The notes beneath the pieces were generated by a model. That model had not been told where the DNA came from. It did no database searches and saw only the letters and a program-made list of their open reading frames with translations. 64,000 nucleotides of DNA, taken from Phocaeicola abscessus CCUG 55929. Its GTDB lineage: Bacteria; Bacteroidota; Bacteroidia; Bacteroidales; Bacteroidaceae. Location of the stretch: positions 520,144-584,143 of the forward strand of contig NZ_HE997183.1 in NCBI RefSeq assembly GCF_000312445.1, given 5' to 3'. Shown piece by piece: positions 9,391 through 17,550 of the stretch; the first letter of the stretch is position 1, and every line of letters begins with the position of its first letter. Both the position numbers and the translations under genes were made by a program.

Positions 9391-9415
9391 GGGCAGGAGA
9401 AGGTTACTCCTGTCC
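9391..9415. other. Hairpin between ribH and xth
   Basis: GGGCAGGAG and CTCCTGTCC form a 9-bp stem with one G-T pair around a 7-base loop. No T-run follows, so it is a weak terminator candidate for ribH. It might instead stabilise the ribH 3' end. Confidence 0.4.
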
Positions 9416-9472
9416 ACTCAGCAAGTTCATGCAAATAAGTGCATGCCGTTTGGCTATTAAAAGCAAAACCAT

Positions 9473-9480
9473 TATCTTCG
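9473..9480 (+). promoter_or_regulatory. -7 box that sets the xth start
   Basis: TATCTTCG is a one-mismatch version of TAnnTTTG. It lies 18 bases before the GTG at 9498, so transcription would begin close to 9487 with a very short leader. It rules against starts further upstream. Confidence 0.5.
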
Positions 9481-9497
9481 CACAAAAAGATGACAAC

Positions 9498-10250
9498 GTG
9501 AAATTTATCTCATGGAATGTGAACGGCCTGCGCGCCGTTTATACAAAAGGATTCGGCAAAGTGTTCGAATCGTTGAATGCCGACTTTTTCTGCATACAGG
9601 AAACCAAAATGCAAGCCGGTCAGTTGGATGTACACTTCGACGGATACGAATCTTATTGGAACTACGCCGCGAAGAAAGGATATTCCGGAACGGCCGTCTT
9701 TACCCGCCATACGCCCTTAAACGTTTCTTATGGAATGGGCATGGAAAAACACGACACGGAAGGCAGAATCATTACCTTGGAGATGGAAAGGTTCTTCTTA
9801 GTGGTGGTCTATACGCCCAATTCTCAAAATGAACTCAGGCGGCTCGCATACCGCATGACTTGGGAAGACGATTTCCTCCATTATTTGCAGGATTTAGAAA
9901 AGCAGAAACCGGTGATCGTCTGCGGCGATATGAATGTGGCTCATGAAGAGATCGACCTCAAGAACCCGAAGAGCAATCGCAACAATGCCGGATTCACAGA
10001 TCAGGAACGAGCGAAGATGACTGCATTGCTACATGCCGGATTTATCGATACTTTTCGGTATCTCTATCCCCGCCAAGTTACTTATTCCTGGTGGTCCTAT
10101 CGTTTCCGTGCTCGAGAGAAGAATGCAGGGTGGCGCATCGACTACTTTTTGATATCCCAAGCATTGGGACGTCAACTGAAAGATGCCAAGATACATACCG
10201 ACATCTTCGGCAGCGATCATTGCCCTGTGGAATTGGATATGGAGATTTAA
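9498..10250 (+). CDS. xth: Exodeoxyribonuclease III (AP endonuclease family)
   Basis: From a GTG at 9498 the protein is 250 residues, the normal length for ExoIII/ExoA. It begins VKFISWNVNGLRAVYTKGF, the usual family N-terminus. Catalytic motifs of the exonuclease-endonuclease-phosphatase fold are visible: FFCIQETKMQ (metal-binding Glu), VVYTPNSQNE, VICGDMNVAHEEIDLKNP (Asp/Asn), and the C-terminal FGSDHCPVELDM with the catalytic Asp-His. It would cut at abasic sites in base-excision repair. An open frame extends back to 9429, but that extension lies upstream of the promoter and is not like the family. It converges on secG, 7 bases away. Confidence 0.93.
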   Translation: MKFISWNVNGLRAVYTKGFGKVFESLNADFFCIQETKMQAGQLDVHFDGYESYWNYAAKKGYSGTAVFTRHTPLNVSYGMGMEKHDTEGRIITLEMERFFLVVVYTPNSQNELRRLAYRMTWEDDFLHYLQDLEKQKPVIVCGDMNVAHEEIDLKNPKSNRNNAGFTDQERAKMTALLHAGFIDTFRYLYPRQVTYSWWSYRFRAREKNAGWRIDYFLISQALGRQLKDAKIHTDIFGSDHCPVELDMEI

Positions 10251-10257
10251 ACCGGAT

Positions 10258-10665
10258 TTATTCGGTTTTTTCCGAACTATCGTTATTCGAATGCTCATCA
10301 GTAGCGGCAGGAGCTTCCGTAGCGGAAGGCGTTTCGCTGTCACTTGCCGACGGAGCTGCGAAACCGGAAGGAGTATTCAGCGGATTCGTCGTCTGCTCTT
10401 GCAACGCATTTTGTTCCATGACAGAATTATTGGCTACCACCTTGGGTAACACATACGAAGAGGCGATACTCAACACCACCATTGCGATAGCCAATCCCCA
10501 CGTCATCTTCTCGATGAAATCGGTCGTCTTACGCACGCCCATGATTTGATTCGACGAAGCGAAGCTGGAAGCCAAGCCTCCGCCTTTCGAATTCTGGACC
10601 AATACGATGAAACACATTAAGATGGATGCAAAAACAATGAATCCAATCAATAGTAAATACAACAT
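10258..10665 (-). CDS. secG: Preprotein translocase subunit SecG
   Basis: This 135-residue protein has the SecG core: a first transmembrane helix (MLYLLLIGFIVFASILMCFIVLVQ), the conserved cytoplasmic loop NSKGGGLASSFASSNQIMGVRKTTDF, and a second helix (GLAIAMVVLSIASSYVL). A low-complexity C-terminal tail rich in Ser, Ala, Thr and Glu follows, as in other Bacteroidetes. It is the last gene of the minus-strand run sigma-54 activator / lptE / TPR protein / secG, with a 5-base gap to the TPR gene. Confidence 0.93.
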   Translation of the reverse strand: MLYLLLIGFIVFASILMCFIVLVQNSKGGGLASSFASSNQIMGVRKTTDFIEKMTWGLAIAMVVLSIASSYVLPKVVANNSVMEQNALQEQTTNPLNTPSGFAAPSASDSETPSATEAPAATDEHSNNDSSEKTE

Positions 10666-10670
10666 TTCCT

Positions 10671-11498
10671 TTATTTGTTTTTATCGTTAATAATCAATTT
10701 TTCCAAAAACCTGATTTGGTCTGCAAAATAACTATTTTTTTTCGGATATTTCAAACTTAATTTTTTAATTATTTCCAATGCCTTCGAATATCGTCCTTGC
10801 CTAACATAGATTTTGGCCAACGTTTCCGTAAAATAACTCTCGTCCAGAACCTCTTCGTCCTCTTCTGCCGTTTCAATTTCCACCTGTTTTTTAACTACTG
10901 ATGCCGTTCCGACATTCAAGACAGGCTCTGCTTTTACCGGCGCTAAAGGGATATCTCCTCTCGCCTCGGCTTCCAACTCTTCCAGCGTCTGTGGAAATCC
11001 CTCTTCGCTTCCCTTCCTCGTGAGGAAGTCGTCGATCAGGTTCTCGCTTTTCGTAGCAGGAACTGTCAGAGCCGAGAACGGTTTCTCCTCCCGATCATGC
11101 ATCAGACAGGACACATAATCCGTCGCTGTACTCATCGGAATCGCATCGATCGGTTCTTCCGTACTTGGCTGTTCCGACAGAAAGGCGTTGATCAAAGTCA
11201 ACGTACGGTCAACGGAAACATCTTCATCGACAGTCGGACTTTGAACTTGAGAGCGGATCACATACCGGTCACCTTCGATCAGATAGAACAGCACTTTTCG
11301 ATCAGGGACAAAGGCAACCGCTTTCCGAAGCGCTTCGGTGAAAGAAGCATCGTGGAGCAAAAACAAATTCTTCAGATAAAGCAAGCGTGCGGTCTGAAAA
11401 TAGGGATAGCGGGCGAGCAACGTTCGAAGTTCGTACAATGTTTCCCGATTCAATTGCTCAGGATGCTTCATCCAATGATTCAAAAGTTGATGGTCCAT
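10671..11498 (-). CDS. TPR-containing protein of unknown function
   Basis: The 275-residue product begins MDHQLLNHWMKHPEQL, with a helical region (YELRTLLARYPYFQTARLLYLKNLF) seen in Bacteroidales proteins at this locus. An acidic low-complexity middle follows. It ends in a TPR-like unit (LAKIYVRQGRYSKALEIIKKLSLKYPKKN, near residues 225-255). No signal peptide is present, so it is probably cytoplasmic. An in-frame ATG at 11534 would overlap lptE by 23 bases; I prefer 11498. The position between lptE and secG suggests an envelope-linked job, but none is known. Confidence 0.75.
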   Translation of the reverse strand: MDHQLLNHWMKHPEQLNRETLYELRTLLARYPYFQTARLLYLKNLFLLHDASFTEALRKAVAFVPDRKVLFYLIEGDRYVIRSQVQSPTVDEDVSVDRTLTLINAFLSEQPSTEEPIDAIPMSTATDYVSCLMHDREEKPFSALTVPATKSENLIDDFLTRKGSEEGFPQTLEELEAEARGDIPLAPVKAEPVLNVGTASVVKKQVEIETAEEDEEVLDESYFTETLAKIYVRQGRYSKALEIIKKLSLKYPKKNSYFADQIRFLEKLIINDKNK

Positions 11499-11511
11499 AG
11501 AGAAAAAGTCG

Positions 11512-12036
11512 TTACCAGTTCGCCACCGTCGCATTAAAGATTTGCTCTACAATTTCCTTGATCATCTGATTGACCAACTCCTCCTGAACGGTCGACAGTT
11601 GCTGCGAAGAATTATATTCGCGGCTGGCCGTAAACTGTTGTTTAAAGTCTTCGTGATGGTTTACACTGTTGGTAAATTCTACACGGACCGTCATCCGAAG
11701 TTCGGCCATGTTCGAGTAGCCATCGGCGCCGATACCCTTGTTAATAGCATCGTAATTGGTGATCTCTCCCTTCAGGTGCAGATCTCCCGATCGAGAAACT
11801 TGCCGCAACCGAGTTTGCTGGATATAAATATCCTGCAAAGCCGTGTTAAACATGCTTTCCATCGGTCCCCAGACAAAACCGGAAGAACGGTTGGGAAAGT
11901 TTTCGAAAGAAATCGTTTTTATCTTCGTGTAGTCAATACTCGATCCGTTGAAGCTGTAGGAGATAGAACACGAAACCGTAAGCATGACTACTAACGGCAA
12001 CAGACTTATCTTTTCAAGCAATGTTCTCCAATCCAT
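11512..12036 (-). CDS. lptE: LptE-family LPS-assembly lipoprotein
   Basis: This 174-residue lipoprotein has a signal peptide ending in LTVSC (cysteine at residue 23), then SYSFNGSSIDYTKIKTISFENFPN, typical of the Bacteroidetes LptE group. The known role is to plug and assemble LptD, which inserts lipopolysaccharide into the outer membrane. It overlaps the 3' end of the sigma-54 activator gene by 23 bases, so it is co-transcribed with it. The C-terminus (TVQEELVNQMIKEIVEQIFN) is helical. Confidence 0.85.
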   Translation of the reverse strand: MDWRTLLEKISLLPLVVMLTVSCSISYSFNGSSIDYTKIKTISFENFPNRSSGFVWGPMESMFNTALQDIYIQQTRLRQVSRSGDLHLKGEITNYDAINKGIGADGYSNMAELRMTVRVEFTNSVNHHEDFKQQFTASREYNSSQQLSTVQEELVNQMIKEIVEQIFNATVANW

Positions 12037-13270
12037 ATTCTTTTATTTTTCTGTACAAGGTCCGCTCCGAGATGCTCAAATCTTTAGCAGCACTCTTACG
12101 CTTGCCGTGATGACGTTCCAATGCTTTCTTTATCATCTCTTTCTCCACATCTTCCAGCGACATCGGCGCCTCTTCCACATACTCTTCCGGATCGGGAATC
12201 TCCATCGATCGGGAGGTCATAGGCGAAATATTGATACCCGAAACCGAGGTCGGAACATGCAAAGTCGGCTGTTCGGCAGAAATGTAAGAGAAGGGAGTGG
12301 CCTTGGGCTGCGTATCTACCACTCGTTGATCGCGTTCCGTCATCAACGTATTGACCAGTTTTTTCAGGTCAGTCACATCTTGCCGCAAATCGAAAAGAAC
12401 ATGATAAAGTATTTCCCTTTCGTTACTGAAGTTCTGCAATCGTTGTTTCTCGTTCAGGAGCATCGGCAAACCCGAATGGACAGGAGTCTCTTGCAAATAA
12501 TGATGGAGAATCTCCGACGTGATGTCCCGGTGAGTTTCAATGATGGAGATCTGTTCCGTAACATTCTTCAACTGACGGACATTCCCCGGCCAAGCATAAC
12601 TTTTCAGGGCCTGTTTAGCCTCGTCCGTCAATTGGATAGGTGGCATTTGATACTTCTCGGCAAAGTCGGACGCGAATTTGCGGAACAGCAAAATCATGTC
12701 ATCCCCCCGTTCCCGCAGTGCGGGAATCCTGATAGGAACGGTATTCAATCGGTAATACAAGTCTTCCCGGAAATGTCCCTCCGAGATCGCTTCCGTGAGG
12801 TTTATGTTTGTGGCGGCGATAATGCGAACATCGGTCTTCTCCACTTTCGAGGAACCGACCTTGATATATTCCCCGCTCTCCAATACACGCAGCAAACGAG
12901 CTTGTGTGGCCAAGGGCAACTCTCCCACCTCGTCCAAAAAGATCGTACCTCCGTTCGCTTCGGCAAAATAACCGTTCCGTTCGCTGATAGCTCCGGTAAA
13001 GGCGCCTTTCTCATGTCCGAAGAGCTCGGAATCGATGGTCCCGTCGGGGATGGCGCCACAGTTGACCGCAATGTACTGCCCGTGCTTGCGTCGACTGTAC
13101 TGATGGATGATTTGAGGGAAGCTTTCCTTGCCTACACCACTCTCGCCCGTAATGAGGACGGACAGGTCTGTCGGAGCGACTTGCATAGCAATATCGATAT
13201 CGCGCAAGAGACGTTCATCGTTGCCGATAATACCGAAGCGCAACTTCACCTGCTGTATATCGTTTTTCAT
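12014..13270 (-). CDS. Sigma-54-dependent transcriptional activator without receiver domain
   Basis: From the ATG at 13270 the protein is 418 residues. The AAA+ domain begins almost at once. Walker A is GESGVGKES at 42-50 (Val where Thr is usual). The sigma-54-contacting loop GAFTGA is at 89-94. Walker B is GGTIFLDEVGELPL. The C-terminus carries a Fis-type helix-turn-helix (ALERHHGKRKSAAKDLSISE, then RTLYRKIKEYGL). No response-regulator or other sensor domain precedes the ATPase. Open frame upstream to 13324 passes through the promoter and is unlikely to be used. It leads the lptE-secG run. Confidence 0.93.
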   Translation of the reverse strand: MKNDIQQVKLRFGIIGNDERLLRDIDIAMQVAPTDLSVLITGESGVGKESFPQIIHQYSRRKHGQYIAVNCGAIPDGTIDSELFGHEKGAFTGAISERNGYFAEANGGTIFLDEVGELPLATQARLLRVLESGEYIKVGSSKVEKTDVRIIAATNINLTEAISEGHFREDLYYRLNTVPIRIPALRERGDDMILLFRKFASDFAEKYQMPPIQLTDEAKQALKSYAWPGNVRQLKNVTEQISIIETHRDITSEILHHYLQETPVHSGLPMLLNEKQRLQNFSNEREILYHVLFDLRQDVTDLKKLVNTLMTERDQRVVDTQPKATPFSYISAEQPTLHVPTSVSGINISPMTSRSMEIPDPEEYVEEAPMSLEDVEKEMIKKALERHHGKRKSAAKDLSISERTLYRKIKEYGLENIA

Positions 13271-13294
13271 ATTGACTCCTATTGATGTGATTGA

Positions 13295-13302
13295 CAAAAT
13301 TA
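13295..13302 (-). promoter_or_regulatory. -7 box for the sigma-54 activator operon
   Basis: On the minus strand this reads TAATTTTG, matching TAnnTTTG, 24 bases before the ATG at 13270. It supports that start. Confidence 0.6.
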
Positions 13303-13389
13303 CAAATAAGAGCGCATTAAACAAGTAAATTTAGATTTAATTACGAATTACAATCCTTTATGATACGTATAAAGCATCGCAAGCGAAAA

Positions 13390-13500
13390 TTCGTTTTTAC
13401 TGCCCCGAGCCACTCGGCGGAAGAAAAAATCCGTTTTTACTGCCTTCGAGCCACTCGGCGGAAGAAAAAATCCGTTTTCACGACCGCCGACCGAAGCGAC
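13390..13500. repeat. Tandem 40-41-bp repeat with embedded hairpin
   Basis: Units start at 13390, 13430 and 13471. The first two share CCGTTTTTACTGCC (TTCG in the first), then CGAGCCACTCGGCGGAAGAA. Each contains the small hairpin CCGAG-cca-CTCGG (or CGAG-cca-CTCG). The third unit keeps only the first part and then diverges. It fills the gap between the divergent sigma-54 activator and PfkB genes. Confidence 0.75.
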
Positions 13501-13606
13501 GAAAGGGAAACCGATGTCGGATCGACAAATACGCCTTTTTTCGTTTTTCGGTAGCAATCGACGGATAGAAAATGTCCGATCCATTTTACTATCCATTTTT
13601 TTTGCG

Positions 13607-13614
13607 TAAATTTG
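13607..13614 (+). promoter_or_regulatory. -7 box for the PfkB kinase gene
   Basis: TAAATTTG matches TAnnTTTG and lies 27 bases before the ATG at 13642. It decides against the in-frame TTG at 13612, which falls inside the box. Confidence 0.6.
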
Positions 13615-13641
13615 CCGAAATTCGTATCAATCATTCATAAA

Positions 13642-14538
13642 ATGAACGACATCTGTTGCATCGGCCATATCACCTTAGACAAGATCGTTACGCCTCTACA
13701 TATCACCTATCTGCCTGGCGGCACCTCCTACTACTTCTCTCACGGAATAAGTCGGTTAGACGAGTATAAAAATTACAAGTTGGTCACCTCGCTGGCCCTC
13801 TCCGAGATGCAAGCGGTCGAGGATATCCGCGCCAAAGGCATCAAGGTGAAAGTAATACCGAGCAAGGAGACGGTATATTTCGAAAACACCTACGGCATCG
13901 ACCAAAATAACCGCACGCAAAGAGTTTTGGCAAAGGCCGATCCTTTCAAGGTGGAGGATCTGCAGGATGTGGAAGCCCGCATTTTCCATCTGGGGAGTTT
14001 GCTCAGCGACGACTTTCCGCTGGATGTAATCAAATACCTGTCAGGAAAAGGTATCCTCTGCGTGGATGTACAAGGGTATCTTCGTCAAGTGCAGGGAGAT
14101 CGGGTATATGCCGTCGACTGGCCGGAGAAGATGAAAGCCTTTCCCTATATCGATATTCTGAAAGTCAACGAATTCGAAATGGATGTCTTGACCGGACATT
14201 CCGATCCGATCGACGCCGCCAAACAACTAAGCGGTTGGGGTGTGAAAGAAGTCCTGGTGACTTTGGGAAGTCTGGGGTCAATCATTTACGTAAACGGACA
14301 AATATACAAGATACCGGCTTATCCCCCCGAGAAGATCGTGGATGCCACCGGCTGCGGCGACACTTACGCGACAGGCTACCTCTACATGCGTAACAAAGGC
14401 GCTTCGTACGAAGAGGCCGGTTGTTTCGCCGCCGCCATGTCGACCTTAAACCAAGAAGTCTCCGGCCCTTTCTGCGGAACCGAACAAGATGTCCTGAATA
14501 TCATTAGGAACAGCAATCTGAAACCCGAAAGGTTATGA
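13642..14538 (+). CDS. PfkB-family carbohydrate kinase
   Basis: This 298-residue protein has the ribokinase/PfkB fold. The N-terminal part is CCIGHITLDKIVTP followed by the sugar-binding YLPGGTSYYFSHGISRL. The C-terminal signature with the catalytic aspartate is DATGCGDTYATGYLYMRNKG near residue 235. The family phosphorylates sugars or nucleosides with ATP. The substrate is unknown. The lid segment (KVIPSKETVYFENTYGIDQNNRTQ) resembles members acting on larger alcohols. It converges on the FucP-type transporter, with 22 bases between the stops. Confidence 0.88.
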   Translation: MNDICCIGHITLDKIVTPLHITYLPGGTSYYFSHGISRLDEYKNYKLVTSLALSEMQAVEDIRAKGIKVKVIPSKETVYFENTYGIDQNNRTQRVLAKADPFKVEDLQDVEARIFHLGSLLSDDFPLDVIKYLSGKGILCVDVQGYLRQVQGDRVYAVDWPEKMKAFPYIDILKVNEFEMDVLTGHSDPIDAAKQLSGWGVKEVLVTLGSLGSIIYVNGQIYKIPAYPPEKIVDATGCGDTYATGYLYMRNKGASYEEAGCFAAAMSTLNQEVSGPFCGTEQDVLNIIRNSNLKPERL

Positions 14539-14560
14539 TCCCAATCGTCCGAGCATTCAA

Positions 14561-15766
14561 TCAAGCTTCCCTCTTCAAAGAAACCTGCTTCCAAGCATAC
14601 AGCAAGACCACGACAAACCCGACCAGCGGCACGACGAATGCGAAAGACATCGAGGTCATATCGGCTACGTATCCCATCCACAACGGACCGACGGCTCCGC
14701 CGATAGGCGTCATCATTAAAAAGGATGCAGCCCGTTTCGTATAATAACTTCCCATATTCTGAACAGACAAGGCAAAGATGGTCGGGAACATAATCGCTTC
14801 CAACAAATATCCTAAACAGAGGGCGACCAACGAGACAACTCCTACCTGAAGCACCACCAAAGCGGTGGTACAGACAGTACCTATTGCACAGACAAACAGC
14901 ATCCGTTCGGCAGAAACGCTGCGCATAATCCAGCTACCGCCGAAACGCCCCGTCATAAACAATCCCAACCCACAGATAGAAAGCATGAACGAAGCCTCTT
15001 TGGCCGTCAACCATCCTTCGTTCACATAATTGATGAAGAAGCTGTTTATCGATATTTCGGAAATCTCATAACAAAACAAGGCGAACAACCCGAAAACGAA
15101 CAGGCGATTCTTCCACAATCCGATGACTTTCAACTCTTTCGACCGCTCCTCTACGCCGTCGTCTATCTCCGGCAACTTCACTCGACTGAACAAGAGAGCC
15201 ACGCCCAGCACGATAAATCCCATGACCATGTAAGGGACGGAGACACCGATCGAATCTTCTCCCGAGAATAAAGCCATCCCTCCGATCAGAGGAGCACAAA
15301 TACACCCTAATCCGTTAAATGATTGCGCCAAATTTAACCGGCTGGCCGCCGTCTGCCGCTCGCCTAACTTCGTCATATAAGGGTTTGCCGCCGTTTCCAA
15401 AAAGACCAAGCCGCAGGCAATGACAAACAGAGAAAACAGGAAGAAGTTGAACGACCCGATAAACTCACCGGGGATAAAAAGCAAAGATCCTATGCCGTAA
15501 AGGATTAAACCGAAAACCACCCCCGACCGATACCCATGTCGATGTATGTATAAACCGGCGGGAATGGCCATGATAAAATATCCGAGATAAAACATGACCT
15601 GAACCATAGCCGAATTCATCTTTGACATGTTCATCGAATCCTGGAAATGCTTATTCAATACATCCAAAAAAGCATGTGCGAACCCCCACAGAAAAAATAG
15701 AGAAGTTACCAAAACAAACGGCACTACGTATTCTCTCTTTACCAATTCATATCTATTCATACTCAT
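14561..15766 (-). CDS. FucP-type sugar/proton symporter (MFS, FHS family)
   Basis: This 401-residue, about 12-helix membrane protein begins MSMNRYELVKREYVVPFVLV and carries the FHS-family hallmark SLFFLWGFAHAFLDVLNKHFQ. The motif LETAANPYMTKLG around residue 130 is characteristic of fucose and glucose/galactose permeases. It should import a monosaccharide with protons; which one is not clear. It starts 4 bases after the HAD phosphatase stop, so it belongs to the same transcript. An in-frame start at 15805 would overlap that gene. Confidence 0.88.
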   Translation of the reverse strand: MSMNRYELVKREYVVPFVLVTSLFFLWGFAHAFLDVLNKHFQDSMNMSKMNSAMVQVMFYLGYFIMAIPAGLYIHRHGYRSGVVFGLILYGIGSLLFIPGEFIGSFNFFLFSLFVIACGLVFLETAANPYMTKLGERQTAASRLNLAQSFNGLGCICAPLIGGMALFSGEDSIGVSVPYMVMGFIVLGVALLFSRVKLPEIDDGVEERSKELKVIGLWKNRLFVFGLFALFCYEISEISINSFFINYVNEGWLTAKEASFMLSICGLGLFMTGRFGGSWIMRSVSAERMLFVCAIGTVCTTALVVLQVGVVSLVALCLGYLLEAIMFPTIFALSVQNMGSYYTKRAASFLMMTPIGGAVGPLWMGYVADMTSMSFAFVVPLVGFVVVLLYAWKQVSLKREA

Positions 15767-15770
15767 CGTT

Positions 15771-16496
15771 TCATAAATAATCAGGCAAGGTTGCCAAATT
15801 AGCAATTATCATATCGGGCAAAGCTTCGTCGACGGGCTCGTTCCCCCAGCCTTCGCCTTTCAACCAAACGGTCTTGCAACCGAGAGCTTTCGCCGGAACC
15901 ATATCTTTCGAGAAAGAATCTCCGATCACGAGCACTCGAGCGGGATCGCCCCCGAGCGCTTCCACACCCAAGCGATAGATAGCAGGATTGGGCTTCCGAA
16001 TGCCGACAACCGACGACTCAACGACCGCAGTGAAAAACCGATCGAGGTTAAAATCTTCCAATATCGTTTGAATATTTCCGTAGAAATTGGAGACCAGAGC
16101 CAATGTATACCGGCGAGAAAGCTCCTCTACCACCGGACGAGTTACGCTCAACACGTCAGACACATAGTTATAGCTGCCATCCGTTACCTGATCGGCATAA
16201 CGCTGAAGGAAATCCTCGTCCATCGGCAACTTCCCTTTCGATGCCAAATATTCGACTTGCAGTTTCGTTTTATAGGCCAAGACTCGGCGAAAATCATCGT
16301 CGGGGCGTACATAAGGATATTTCGCCAGTGAACGCTCTCCGAACATATATGCTTCCCGAAAACTTTCTCTATCTACCGGAATGCGGAACTTTACATATTG
16401 CCTCCAAAGCACTTCCACCCAATGATGCCCGTTCGTATCAATGGTTCCACCATAATCAAAAATAATACCTTTTATATCAGTCCACATTTCTTTCAT
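15771..16496 (-). CDS. HAD-family hydrolase (phosphatase)
   Basis: The 241-residue protein shows HAD motif I as IIFDYGGTIDTNG (residues 10-22, with the nucleophile Asp; DYGGT replaces DxDxT), motif II in LALVSNFYG, the lysine in VVESSVVGIRKPNPAIY, and motif III as VLVIGDSFSKDMVPAKALG. A helical cap lies between. Family members are small-molecule phosphatases. It overlaps the flippase-like gene by 20 bases. Together with the CDP-alcohol phosphotransferase two genes upstream it could dephosphorylate a phospho-head-group lipid, which is inference. Confidence 0.85.
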   Translation of the reverse strand: MKEMWTDIKGIIFDYGGTIDTNGHHWVEVLWRQYVKFRIPVDRESFREAYMFGERSLAKYPYVRPDDDFRRVLAYKTKLQVEYLASKGKLPMDEDFLQRYADQVTDGSYNYVSDVLSVTRPVVEELSRRYTLALVSNFYGNIQTILEDFNLDRFFTAVVESSVVGIRKPNPAIYRLGVEALGGDPARVLVIGDSFSKDMVPAKALGCKTVWLKGEGWGNEPVDEALPDMIIANLATLPDYL

Positions 16497-17550
16497 CTTT
16501 TTGTTGATTCCTGCCGTTACGCTCTTCTGCTACGAATAAATTTGTTCTTTCCTTATTCTCCGACACATTCGTTCCCACCTTCATCAAGGCAACCCCGATC
16601 ACGATCCATATCAATTCCCTGATGCGGGTGATCAATCCTGTATAAACGCCATAAGCTCCCGGAATGGATAATTTCCCTACCGCCAAAGCGAACCCGCCCT
16701 CTCGAGCTCCCAATTGCATGGGAGAGAAGAAAAAAATATTGGCAAACAATGAAGTGAATGCCATGATCAGGATGCAAGCGGGGAAACTCACATCCGTGGC
16801 CAAGATATTCAAAATAAAGTAAACCTCCATACACCCTAATACCCTTGCAAGGAATTCCAAGCCCAGAGAAGCGTAAAACGTCGTTTTGCGCTGTTTATGC
16901 AATTCGGCGATCTGATCGTCAATACGCTGCAAAACATCTCTTTTCTCTTCAGAAAAACGCTTTGCCCATTTCTTAGCAAAAGGAACGTATCCCAACATTT
17001 TCAGTGTCTTTACCGCCATACCTTTTCTATAACCCCGTAAAAAGAAATAAATCGAGATCAACAAGGCCAAACCTGCGACGGTAAAGAAAATACCTAAGAA
17101 AAAATCGACTGGATACAAAACGACGTACAAAAAGATAGAAGCAAACCAAAAGCATATATGCGAAAAGATATGCATCATGACGTATAATATTACAGACGAC
17201 GTCGCCTTGCTCGTACCCACATAAGGAGTCAGTTCCAGGATACGATAAGGTTCACCTCCCATCAATCCGCCAGGAGTCGCATAGTTTAATGCGAATCCAG
17301 TAACAGTGAGTTTATAAACTTTCCAAAAAGGAATAGGTGTACCTTTCTTCCCGTCTCGGATAATAATATACCAAGACAGCGCATTGATCAAATAAATAAA
17401 AACCCATAACAGAATAATAGCCGGAAACCAATATCCTGCCCGTTTCAAGTTATGCCACAGTTCGTCATACTCCATATCGAACGAAAGAAGCATAATAACA
17501 ATAGCGGCAATACCGAAAAATAAAAATATATTGCGATATTTACTCTTCAC
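16477..17550 (-). CDS. UPF0104/AglD-like multi-pass membrane protein (lysylphosphatidylglycerol synthase TM region type)
   Basis: The 357-residue protein has about eight transmembrane helices. It matches the membrane region seen in MprF and stand-alone UPF0104/YbhN proteins. Landmarks are WYIIIRDGKKGTPIPFWKVY, the TGFALNYATPGGLMGGEPYR segment and FFSPMQLGAREGGFALAVG. There is no soluble lysyl-transferase domain. Such stand-alone proteins are suspected lipid flippases or polyprenyl-sugar transporters; no activity is certain. It overlaps the neighbours on both sides, so it is part of the lipid-like gene set. Confidence 0.82.
   Translation of the reverse strand: MKSKYRNIFLFFGIAAIVIMLLSFDMEYDELWHNLKRAGYWFPAIILLWVFIYLINALSWYIIIRDGKKGTPIPFWKVYKLTVTGFALNYATPGGLMGGEPYRILELTPYVGTSKATSSVILYVMMHIFSHICFWFASIFLYVVLYPVDFFLGIFFTVAGLALLISIYFFLRGYRKGMAVKTLKMLGYVPFAKKWAKRFSEEKRDVLQRIDDQIAELHKQRKTTFYASLGLEFLARVLGCMEVYFILNILATDVSFPACILIMAFTSLFANIFFFSPMQLGAREGGFALAVGKLSIPGAYGVYTGLITRIRELIWIVIGVALMKVGTNVSENKERTNLFVAEERNGRNQQKDERNVD

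Noticed and set aside
11984..13285. 433-codon open frame on the plus strand
   Set aside because: It is the antisense shadow of the sigma-54 activator, which has clear AAA+ and helix-turn-helix motifs.
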